Assembly (NCBI GenBank): GCA_020633055.1
Contig: JACKEJ010000025.1
Location: 1-5,222, forward strand
Reading direction: 5' to 3'
From: Sandaracinaceae bacterium
GTDB lineage: Bacteria > Myxococcota_A > Polyangia > Polyangiales > Houyiibacteriaceae
Length of the DNA: 5,222 nt
Shown one piece after another: positions 1 to 5,152 of the stretch; positions within the stretch are counted from its first letter, which is position 1, and each line of letters begins with the position of its first letter. The position numbers were made by a program, and so were the translations under genes. Under the pieces are notes generated by a model that saw only the letters and a program-made list of their open reading frames with translations, searched no databases and had not been told where the DNA came from.

Positions 1-997
1 GCAGGCGCAGCGACCACTGCTGGTCCCACGGGCGCGGCAGCGAGAGCGCCTCGTTCCAGGCGGGGAGCTGCAGCGCGCGGCAGCGGGCGTTGCGGCTGAG
101 GGTCACACCCAGCGTCTCGATCAGGATGCGCCAGGCGTTGTTCTCCGGTTGGTTCTCGGTCAGGCCCAGCGAGTTCACCTGCACGCCGTAGCGGAAGCGC
201 CGCATGCGCTTGTCCGCGACCTTGTAGCGCTCGGTGGTGATCTCCTCCCACATCTCCGCGAACGCGCGCATCTTGCACATCTCTTCGACGAAGCGGATGC
301 CGCTGTTCACGAAGAAGCTGATGCGCCCCACGGCCTGCTCGAACTGCTCGGGCGTGAAGTGCCCGCGCTCCTTGAGCGTGTCCAGCGTGCCGATGGCGTT
401 GACCAGCGCGAAGGCCAGCTCCTGTCCTGGCGTCGCGCCAGCCTCTTGCAGGTGGTACGAGCAGATGTTGCTGGCGTTCCAGTTGGGCACCCGCTCCAGG
501 CACCACTCGTACATCTCGGCGATGATGCGCAGGCTGGCCTGGGGCGGGAAGATGTAGGTCCCGCGTGCCAGGTACTCCTTGACGATGTCGTTCTGCGTGG
601 TGCCGCGCAGCAGCTTCTCGTCCGTGCCGCGCTCGCGCGCCAGCGCCACGTACAGCGCCAGCAACCACATGCTCGTGCCGTTGATGGTCATCGACGTGTT
701 CATCCGATCGAGGGGGATCTGATCGAAGAGCACGTGGAAGTCGTCGAGCGAGTTGATGGGCACGCCCACCTTGCCCACCTCGGGCCGCGCCAGGCTGTGG
801 TCCGAGCTGTAGCCACACTGGGTGGGCAGGTCGAACGCGATGGAGAGGCCGGTCTGGCCCGCCTCCAGGTTCTTGCGGTAGAGCTCGTTGGACGCGCGCG
901 GGCTGCTGTGACCGGCGTACGTACGGAAGATCCAGGGCGTCTCGCGGTCGAGGACGTCGCCGGCCTTGGTGACCAATTGGTGGGCCTTCGGGCTCAT
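1..997 (-). CDS. ecm: Ethylmalonyl-CoA mutase, N-terminal part (runs off left edge)
   Basis: Coenzyme-B12-dependent mutase that, in this subfamily, converts (2R)-ethylmalonyl-CoA to (2S)-methylsuccinyl-CoA in the cytosolic ethylmalonyl-CoA pathway. 332 residues are visible, about half of a usual ~650-aa enzyme; the C-terminal cobalamin-binding domain (DxHxxG) lies outside the window. Seen in the catalytic TIM-barrel part: RTYAGHSS (25-32), AFDLPTQCGY (54-63), MNTSMTINGT (99-108), TTQNDIVKEYLARGTYIFPP (133-152), SYHLQEAGATP (180-190), RYGVQVNSLGLTENQPENN (269-287) and LQLPAWNEALSLPRPWDQQW (309-328). The YAGHS, FDLPTQ and YGVQVNSLGLT blocks match Ecm/MeaA as I remember it, rather than methylmalonyl-CoA mutase, which has YAGFS and RTHSQTSGWSL. 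The ATG at 997 is preceded by GGAAG (1008-1012) with 10 nt spacing. The gene is divergent from the next one and has its own promoter. A related acyl-CoA mutase specificity is possible; the family assignment is firm. Confidence 0.9.
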   Translation of the reverse strand, partial: MSPKAHQLVTKAGDVLDRETPWIFRTYAGHSSPRASNELYRKNLEAGQTGLSIAFDLPTQCGYSSDHSLARPEVGKVGVPINSLDDFHVLFDQIPLDRMNTSMTINGTSMWLLALYVALARERGTDEKLLRGTTQNDIVKEYLARGTYIFPPQASLRIIAEMYEWCLERVPNWNASNICSYHLQEAGATPGQELAFALVNAIGTLDTLKERGHFTPEQFEQAVGRISFFVNSGIRFVEEMCKMRAFAEMWEEITTERYKVADKRMRRFRYGVQVNSLGLTENQPENNAWRILIETLGVTLSRNARCRALQLPAWNEALSLPRPWDQQWSLRL

Positions 998-1087
998 GAT
1001 CTGCTCGCTTCCGGGGCTGCGGGTGGGTCCGCGCCTTGTTCCACGGAGCGTGTCACGTGGCGTGGGGTCGCGGCCAGGGGAGGGACG

Positions 1088-1122
1088 TGACGCACGGCGA
1101 CAGCGGATGCCGCTGCGCGTCA
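1088..1122 (-). promoter_or_regulatory. Stem-loop at predicted 5' end of ecm mRNA
   Basis: Outer arms TGACGC (1088-1093) and GCGTCA (1117-1122) pair perfectly, as do inner arms CAGCGG (1101-1106) and CCGCTG (1110-1115) around a 3-nt loop. The arms are separated by 7 nt on one side and 1 nt on the other. The structure begins about 2 nt after the predicted ecm transcription start, so it could act as a 5'-terminal stabilising hairpin or as part of a regulatory leader. It is too short and lacks the boxes of a cobalamin riboswitch. It could also be an operator for a dimeric regulator. Confidence 0.4.
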
Positions 1123-1130
1123 TGAGTCGA

Positions 1131-1159
1131 ACGCTAGTGCGCAGGGGAGGGCCTGTCAA
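1131..1159 (-). promoter_or_regulatory. Sigma70-like promoter for ecm
   Basis: Read on the minus strand, a perfect TTGACA (1159-1154) is followed by exactly 17 nt and then TAGCGT (1136-1131). The latter keeps the three most conserved positions of TATAAT (first T, second A, last T). Transcription would start near 1124, giving a leader of about 127 nt before the ecm ATG. A perfect -35 at ideal spacing is uncommon by chance in DNA this GC-rich, and it sits in the right place and orientation. No experiment supports it. Confidence 0.6.
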
Positions 1160-1220
1160 TTCGCGGCGACGCCGGACGAATGGTGAAACGCGTTGCATTT
1201 CAGGTGCTTCGCCTTGCCGT

Positions 1221-1261
1221 TGGGGCTGCCCCACCGACCATCCGGGCGCACGCTCCGGATG
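1221..1261. repeat. Two adjacent dyads upstream of the 201-aa gene
   Basis: TGGGGC (1221-1226) and GCCCCA (1228-1233) form a 13-bp palindrome with a single central base. Six bases further on, CATCCGG (1239-1245) and CCGGATG (1255-1261) form a perfect 7-bp inverted repeat with a 9-nt loop. The second ends 55 bp before the ATG at 1317. They could be an operator or a leader structure. Repeats of this length are expected now and then by chance in DNA of this composition, so functional meaning is uncertain. Confidence 0.25.
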
Positions 1262-1316
1262 CGCACCAGGCAGAGGGCGGGGCGCGAGTGGGGCTGCTAC
1301 GCTGTGGGCGCTCCGC

Positions 1317-1922
1317 ATGCGCGCGCGCTTCTGCTTCAAGGTCTCGCCCATCGACCCGTCGCGTCGAGACTTCGAGGCGCACTTCATCCCGGCCGACGCG
1401 CTCGTCCGAGCCGATGGCCGCGTGCGTGTCCGGCGGCTCCTGGACGCGTGGTGGCGCGTTCGGTCACCCACGCCCTACGACCTCTGTGGCGGTCTGCTCT
1501 TCTGGTCCACCGTCGGTCCGTGGGGTTTCGCCGAGGACCAGGCGGACTTTCTGCCGGTGACCCTCGACTACGTCAGCTACGCCGGGCTGTGGTTCGAGGC
1601 GGCCGCCGAGATGGGAGAGTGTGCTTCGGGCGAGCGCACGCTCCACATCCACGGCGCGCACCTGCTGCTCACCTGGCGCGACGGGGCGGGCACGCTGCGC
1701 TGCGTCCATCCGTCCGAGCTCGCGCCTCTCGAGTTCGAGAGTCTGCGTTTCGTCTCCGCCGTGCGAGAAGCCTCGTCGTTCTATCAGCAGGTGCGCGGTG
1801 AGCTCCTGCGCCAGCTGGACTACGCCTGGAACGACCCGCCCCGGCGCCCGCACGTCGGCGCGATGCGGGCCGGGCTCCCTTCGTACGAAGGACAGCACGG
1901 GCGACTGCTCGCGCTCCCCTGA
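1317..1922 (+). CDS. Hypothetical 201-aa soluble protein
   Basis: I do not recognise a family. The frame looks truly coding: codons from the ATG at 1317 to the TGA at 1920-1922 strongly favour G or C in third position, and the protein is balanced rather than arginine-rich like the competing frames. There is no signal peptide or membrane segment. It has seven tryptophans (45, 46, 63, 69, 92, 120, 171) and four cysteines (6, 57, 102, 129). Visible landmarks are a basic stretch ending in RVRVRRLLDAWWRVR (36-50), a hydrophobic CGGLLFWSTVGPWGF (57-71), a likely beta hairpin RTLHIHGAHLLLTWRDG (107-123) and a probable C-terminal helix with EASSFYQQVRGELLRQLDYA (151-170). The start was chosen because the translation becomes protein-like there. 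No Shine-Dalgarno sequence is evident, so translation may be leaderless or start elsewhere. It is divergent from ecm and 176 bp upstream of yajQ. Confidence 0.7.
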   Translation: MRARFCFKVSPIDPSRRDFEAHFIPADALVRADGRVRVRRLLDAWWRVRSPTPYDLCGGLLFWSTVGPWGFAEDQADFLPVTLDYVSYAGLWFEAAAEMGECASGERTLHIHGAHLLLTWRDGAGTLRCVHPSELAPLEFESLRFVSAVREASSFYQQVRGELLRQLDYAWNDPPRRPHVGAMRAGLPSYEGQHGRLLALP

Positions 1923-1942
1923 GACCGAGACGTCCAACGACG

Positions 1943-1955
1943 CCGCGTGACGCGG
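1943..1955. repeat. Dyad just after the 201-aa gene
   Basis: CCGCGT (1943-1948) and ACGCGG (1950-1955) are perfect inverted arms around one base, 20 bp after the stop codon. As RNA this gives a 5-bp GC-rich stem with a TGA loop. It could help end transcription of the upstream gene, but no T-run follows and the stem is short. Confidence 0.2.
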
Positions 1956-1984
1956 GACACGAGCGGTCCATGGCGACACCGCAC

Positions 1985-2024
1985 GTCCGCCGCTTGCGGA
2001 CCCGCACGGTCACCGATACGGTGA
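1985..2024 (+). promoter_or_regulatory. Weak promoter candidate overlapped by two inverted repeats, upstream of yajQ
   Basis: TTGCGG (1994-1999), a 17-nt spacer and TACGGT (2017-2022) give a weak sigma70-like pair, three of six matches in each box. Two inverted repeats lie over the boxes: GTCCGC/GCGGAC (1985-1990 and 1996-2001, 5-nt loop) over the -35, and TCACCG/CGGTGA (2010-2015 and 2019-2024, 3-nt loop) over the -10. Transcription would start near 2029, about 70 nt before the yajQ GTG. The arrangement would suit repressor binding, but each element alone is weak. Confidence 0.25.
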
Positions 2025-2085
2025 GCCCCGCGTGTGCTCGGGTGCATGCGCGAGCGCGCTCCCGGCGACGCTCTCGACCCTTTCG

Positions 2086-2091
2086 AAGGAG
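2086..2091 (+). promoter_or_regulatory. Ribosome binding site of yajQ
   Basis: AAGGAG lies 7 nt before the GTG at 2099. This fixes the start codon, because the in-frame ATG further upstream at 1970 has no such site and would add 43 arginine-rich residues unlike the family. Confidence 0.85.
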
Positions 2092-2098
2092 CTGTTGC

Positions 2099-2584
2099 GT
2101 GCCGACATTCGACGTCGTGTCCGAGCTGGATCTGCAAGAAGTGAAGAACGCCCTGGACCAGGCCCAGAAGGAGGTGGCGCAGCGCTTCGACTTCAAGGGC
2201 ACGGACGCGTCGGTGGAGCTCAAGGACCAGACCATCGTCATCCGCGCCAACAGCGAGAACCGTGTGGCCGCCGTGCTCGAGGTGCTGCACGGCAAGCTGG
2301 TGAAGCGCGGCGTGTCGCTGCTGGCGCTGGACGCGCAGCCCATCAAGGCGGTGGGCGGAGGTGCCAGCCAGCAGGTCATCAACCTGAAGCAGGGCATCGA
2401 CAAGGACGGCGCCAAGAAGGTCGTGAAGGCCCTCAAGGACAGCAAGCTCAAGGTGCAACCCAGCATCCAGGGCGACGTCGTCCGCGTCAGCGGCAAGAAG
2501 CGCGACGACCTCCAAGAGGCCATCGCCTACCTGCGCGGGCAAGACCTCGAGATGTCGCTCCAGTACAAGAACTTCCGCGATTGA
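2099..2584 (+). CDS. yajQ: YajQ family cyclic-di-GMP/nucleotide-binding protein
   Basis: Small cytosolic protein of the YajQ (UPF0234/DUF520) family. Members in Xanthomonas and Pseudomonas bind cyclic di-GMP and influence transcription; older work describes nucleotide or RNA binding. The 161-aa product matches the family length (163 in E. coli) and collinear landmarks: N-terminal PTFDVVSELDLQEVKNALDQ (2-21), RFDFKGT (29-35), KLVKRGVS (66-73), QGIDKDGAKKVVKALK (98-113), KLKVQPSIQGDVVRVSGKKR (116-135), DDLQEAIAYLRG (136-147) and the C-terminal LQYKNFRD (154-161). Two ferredoxin-like alpha/beta units are expected. The GTG start is supported by AAGGAG and by agreement with other YajQ N-termini. 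The barrel gene starts 33 bp downstream on the same strand, so co-transcription is plausible. Family assignment is secure; ligand binding by this copy is inferred. Confidence 0.96.
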   Translation: MPTFDVVSELDLQEVKNALDQAQKEVAQRFDFKGTDASVELKDQTIVIRANSENRVAAVLEVLHGKLVKRGVSLLALDAQPIKAVGGGASQQVINLKQGIDKDGAKKVVKALKDSKLKVQPSIQGDVVRVSGKKRDDLQEAIAYLRGQDLEMSLQYKNFRD

Positions 2585-2617
2585 CCTTCGGCCGGCGTGG
2601 CCCCCAGAAGCTCGCTC

Positions 2618-3274
2618 ATGACCCACTCCTCCGTGAGACACGCGACACCCGTGAGCCCCACCCGGCATCGGTCTGCTCGGCACCCGCGTCGCCTCGGCTT
2701 CGCCGCCGGGGCCGGGGCCCTCGCGCTCGCGCTCCTGACGTGGGCCTCGCTGCCACTGGCCGCGCGCGCTCAGGCTCAGGAGGAGGTGGCCGGTCGCCGG
2801 CACCTCAACGTCTCGCTGGGCCTGCCGGTGATGTTGGACAGCGAGGACGCCTACGACCCGTCGCTCGGGACCAAGCTCACGGTGCGCGCCGGGTACGCCA
2901 TCGACATCCTGGTCATCGAGGGGCACGCCGGCTTCCAGCAGTTCGGCGCCCGAGACCCCTTGGGCTCCGGGCGCGTCACGGCGTACGGTCCGTTCGTCGG
3001 CTTCGGCGCGCGCCTGCGCTTCGAGGTGAACGAGACGCTGGTGCCCTACCTGATGGGCGGTCTCCGGCTGAGCTGGTGGGGCAACGAGCTGGACCGCACG
3101 CTGCGCTTCTCGCCCACCCTGGTGTCGCAGCTGGGCATCGAGATCCACCTGCGCGGCAGCCGCGACTGGATGATCCACGCGGGCGCCGACTTCGATGTCC
3201 ACATGCCCGGCAAGGCGTTCGAGCAGCGCGCGTTCGGCGTGGGGCCATACGTCGGCGTGGGGCTTCGGATCTGA
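2618..3274 (+). CDS. Outer-membrane beta-barrel protein, small (about 8 strands)
   Basis: 218-aa exported protein, probably a small OmpA/OmpW-like barrel in the outer membrane. The N-terminus has a long basic region (six arginines before residue 26), a hydrophobic core GFAAGAGALALALLTWASL (27-45) and signal peptidase sites ARA or AQA before QEE (cleavage near 51-53). The rest shows alternating short strands, for example NVSLGLPV (64-71), TKLTVRAGYA (85-94), DILVIEGHAGFQQF (96-109), GPFVGFGARLRFEV (124-137), VPYLMGGLRLSWW (142-154), LVSQLGIEIHLR (168-179), WMIHAGADFDV (184-194) and GVGPYVGVGLRI (207-218). The last strand ends in isoleucine rather than the usual aromatic residue. The start is uncertain: ATG 2618 is chosen, but GTG 2597, 2633 or 2651 are in frame and none has a clear ribosome site; GTG 2651 would give a more usual signal peptide length. 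No specific ligand or function can be named. Confidence 0.82.
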   Translation: MTHSSVRHATPVSPTRHRSARHPRRLGFAAGAGALALALLTWASLPLAARAQAQEEVAGRRHLNVSLGLPVMLDSEDAYDPSLGTKLTVRAGYAIDILVIEGHAGFQQFGARDPLGSGRVTAYGPFVGFGARLRFEVNETLVPYLMGGLRLSWWGNELDRTLRFSPTLVSQLGIEIHLRGSRDWMIHAGADFDVHMPGKAFEQRAFGVGPYVGVGLRI

Positions 3275-3397
3275 CGCGCTCGCCTGCCTTCGGCTGCACC
3301 GCGCGTCCCTCCCGTCCAAGCAGCACGGGCTTCCGTCCGCCGACCACACTGTCGCCTGGGGAGCGGCCCGCGCAGAGCCTGGCGCGGCAGCGCGGAT

Positions 3398-3424
3398 GGT
3401 GGCGCAGCGCATTCCTGCGCCACC
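3398..3424. terminator. Perfect 10-bp stem-loop between barrel and transporter genes
   Basis: GGTGGCGCAG (3398-3407) and CTGCGCCACC (3415-3424) are exact reverse complements around a 7-nt loop CGCATTC. It lies 123 bp after the barrel stop and 33 bp before the transporter ATG. No T-run follows on either strand, so it is either a U-less terminator of the yajQ-barrel transcript or a structure in the transporter's leader that affects translation. A perfect 10-bp stem inside a 183-bp spacer is unlikely by chance; my rough estimate is about one in a hundred at this base composition. Confidence 0.45.
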
Positions 3425-3457
3425 CGAGTGGCCGGCTGTGATACGCCAGCAAGCCTG

Positions 3458-4924
3458 ATGCCCGTCGCTCGCCCGCTGGTCGTGCTCGCCCTCCTCGCCA
3501 GCCTCGCGCTCACGCTGCGCCCCGTTGTTGCGAGTGCCCAAGACGACGCGCCGGCGGCGGCCCAGGCGGACGCGACGCCCGAGCCCATCTCGCTCACGGC
3601 GCAGCGTGGCGCGCCCGAGTCCACCGTCACGCAGCGCCTCACCAGCGCGTTCGGTCTGTTTGCGTTCGTGGGCCTCGCGTGGCTGATGTCCAGCGATCGG
3701 CGCCGCATCCCGAGGCGCATCATTGCGTGGGGCCTCGGCCTGCAGCTCCTGTTCGGTCTGTTCGCGCTGAAGACGCGGGTGGGCCTGGCGCTCTTCTCGT
3801 TCCTGAACGACGGCGTGGTCGCGCTGCTCGGTTACACCGACCGCGGCACGAGCTTCCTGTTCGGCGCGTACACCACGGACCTCTGGGTGGGGGCTCAGCC
3901 GGGGGAGGCTGGGACCTTCCTGGCGCGCGCGCCGCTGGCGCTCAAAGTGCTGCCCACCATCATCTTCTTCTCTGCGCTGATGGCGGTGCTCTACCACGTG
4001 GGTGTGATGCAGCGCATGGTCGCGGCCATCGCCTGGGTCATGCAGCGCACCATGCGCACCAGCGGCTCGGAGACCCTGTCTGCGGCCGCCAACATCTTCG
4101 TGGGACAGACCGAGGCGCCGTTGGTGGTCCGTCCGTACCTCGACGCGATGACCCGCTCCGAGCTGATGGCCATCATGGTGGGCGGGTTCGCGACGGTGGC
4201 TGGCGGCGTGCTGGCCGCCTACGTCGGCATGCTGCAGGCGTACTTCCCCGACATCGCGGGCCACCTCATCGCAGCCAGCGTGATGAGCGCGCCGGCTGCC
4301 TTGGTGATCGCGAAGGTCATGCAGCCCGAGACCGAGACCTCCGCCACGGCATCTGGCGTGGACCTGACTCTCGAGAAGGTCGACGCGAACGTCATCGAGG
4401 CCGCGGCACGGGGGGCGTCGGAGGGGCTCATGTTGGCGCTCAACGTGGGCGCCATGCTGCTCGCCTTCGTGGCGCTGGTGGCGCTCGCCAACGCGCTGCT
4501 GGCCGTCCCCTTCGACGCCTACAACCATCTCACGGGGGCGAGCGCCACGGCAGTGACGCTCGAGCAGATCCTGGGCGTCGTGTTCTGGCCGGTCGCGTTC
4601 CTGATGGGTGTCGACGTCGGGGAGTGCGGTCTCGTCGCGGGGTTCTTGGGCGAGAAGATCGTCCTGAACGAGTTCGTGTCCTACCTGCACCTGGGGGAGA
4701 CCCTGCGCACCACGCCCGAGGCGCTCTCCCCACGCTCGGTCGTGCTGGTCACGTATGCGCTCTGCGGCTTCGCGAACTTCAGCTCGATCGCCATCCAGGT
4801 GGGCGGCATCGGGAGCATCGCGCCGAGCAGGCGCGCGGACGTGGCGCGGCTCGGTCTGCGGGCGATGATCGGCGGTGCGTTGGCGGCGTGCATGACGGCC
4901 AGCGTGGCGGGCGTGCTGCTCTAG
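3458..4924 (+). CDS. Concentrative nucleoside transporter (CNT/NupC family) with N-terminal signal peptide
   Basis: Inner-membrane importer of nucleosides driven by Na+ or H+. 488 aa, longer than typical bacterial CNTs (about 400-420). Residues 1-27 look like a cleavable signal peptide (core LVVLALLASLALTL, site ASA before QDD); 28-60 is an acidic, Ala/Pro-rich linker, and membrane segments start near 61. Family signatures: ANIFVGQTEAPLVVRPYL (211-228), with QTE 217-219 as the nucleoside-binding hairpin; GEKIVLNEFVSY (398-409), matching (G/A)xKx3NEFVA(Y/M/F) except Ser for Ala; and CGFANFSSI (436-444), with N440 and S443 expected to bind substrate. N212, V215, T246 and V247 align with the known Na+ site. 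The human-like IQVGGIGS and APSRRADVARLGLRA blocks place it nearer the hCNT/vcCNT group than E. coli NupC. The start ATG 3458 suits the signal peptide; GTG 3428 is in frame but adds only 10 unremarkable residues. Ribosome site weak. Substrate preference is unproven. Confidence 0.94.
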   Translation: MPVARPLVVLALLASLALTLRPVVASAQDDAPAAAQADATPEPISLTAQRGAPESTVTQRLTSAFGLFAFVGLAWLMSSDRRRIPRRIIAWGLGLQLLFGLFALKTRVGLALFSFLNDGVVALLGYTDRGTSFLFGAYTTDLWVGAQPGEAGTFLARAPLALKVLPTIIFFSALMAVLYHVGVMQRMVAAIAWVMQRTMRTSGSETLSAAANIFVGQTEAPLVVRPYLDAMTRSELMAIMVGGFATVAGGVLAAYVGMLQAYFPDIAGHLIAASVMSAPAALVIAKVMQPETETSATASGVDLTLEKVDANVIEAAARGASEGLMLALNVGAMLLAFVALVALANALLAVPFDAYNHLTGASATAVTLEQILGVVFWPVAFLMGVDVGECGLVAGFLGEKIVLNEFVSYLHLGETLRTTPEALSPRSVVLVTYALCGFANFSSIAIQVGGIGSIAPSRRADVARLGLRAMIGGALAACMTASVAGVLL

Positions 4925-4937
4925 AGCGCGATGCAGG

Positions 4938-4964
4938 TTCGGCGCAAGCCCTGGCTTGTCCGAA
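4938..4964 (+). terminator. Hairpin after the nucleoside transporter gene
   Basis: TTCGG (4938-4942) pairs with CCGAA (4960-4964), and CAAGCC (4945-4950) pairs with GGCTTG (4953-4958), leaving a 2x1 internal loop and a tight apical turn: 11 bp in all. It begins 13 bp after the stop codon, where an intrinsic terminator is expected. No T-run follows, so it may work with Rho or as a 3'-end stabiliser. Confidence 0.5.
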
Positions 4965-4993
4965 GGCCCGCAGGCGGCGTTGCTCCTCCTCGC

Positions 4994-5007
4994 CGATGCA
5001 CGCATCG
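4994..5007. repeat. 14-bp dyad CGATGC/GCATCG
   Basis: CGATGC (4994-4999) and GCATCG (5002-5007) are perfect arms around 2 bp, 69 bp after the transporter stop. As RNA it gives a 5-bp stem with loop CACG. It could be a second element of a terminator region or chance. Confidence 0.2.
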
Positions 5008-5136
5008 ACTCGTCGTCGCGCCTTGCCTGCGAACCTTCGTCCGGCGCCAGCATCTTGCGGCGATCCTGATCTGCGCTCTAGGCGGAGTGGGAGCTCGATG
5101 GGTTGGCAGGACCCAGGCGATGGTCGCCGTGTCGCA

Positions 5137-5152
5137 ACCGTGGCCCCACGGT
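5137..5152. repeat. 16-bp palindrome ACCGTGG-CC-CCACGGT
   Basis: Perfect 7-bp arms (5137-5143, 5146-5152) around 2 bp. As DNA it is a compact two-fold site suitable for a dimeric regulator; as RNA it is a 6-bp stem with a GCCC loop. It sits 212 bp after the transporter and may belong to whatever gene follows beyond the edge. No promoter boxes are evident beside it. Confidence 0.3.

Larger units (their letters stand above)
998..1316. other. Divergent intergenic region between ecm and the 201-aa protein
   Basis: 319 bp with no supported gene. The plus-strand frame of the 201-aa protein stays open leftward through this stretch, but the translation is arginine- and glycine-rich noise and the upstream ATGs (966, 1122) have no ribosome binding site. 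The region holds a leftward sigma70-like promoter (1131-1159), a stem-loop at the predicted start of the ecm transcript (1088-1122), the ecm leader, and two dyads (1221-1233, 1239-1261). A CACGTG hexamer lies at 1054-1059. I looked for a cobalamin riboswitch in the ecm leader and found no B12-box-like sequence. I see no clear promoter for the rightward gene. Confidence 0.6.

Noticed and set aside
149..1090. Plus-strand open frame of 313 codons over the mutase
   Set aside because: It is the antisense shadow of ecm, whose minus-strand translation matches acyl-CoA mutases throughout.
998..1124. Cobalamin riboswitch in the ecm leader
   Set aside because: A B12 enzyme makes it worth looking for, but the ~127-nt leader is short and shows no B12-box-like sequence.
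1464..1979. Minus-strand 171-codon frame opposite the 201-aa protein
   Set aside because: The plus-strand frame has better codon bias and a more balanced composition; the minus frame has no recognisable motifs and no ribosome site.
2032..3441. A long plus-strand open frame overlapping yajQ and the barrel gene
   Set aside because: Arg/Gly/Ala-rich translation in the wrong frame of two genes supported by family motifs and a signal peptide.
1820..5053. A 3.2-kb open frame on the minus strand (1077 codons) running antisense to yajQ, the barrel gene and the transporter
   Set aside because: Long antisense frames are common in GC-rich DNA with strong third-position bias. The translation is rich in Arg, His, Gly and Ala without family motifs, while the plus strand encodes recognisable proteins over most of the span.
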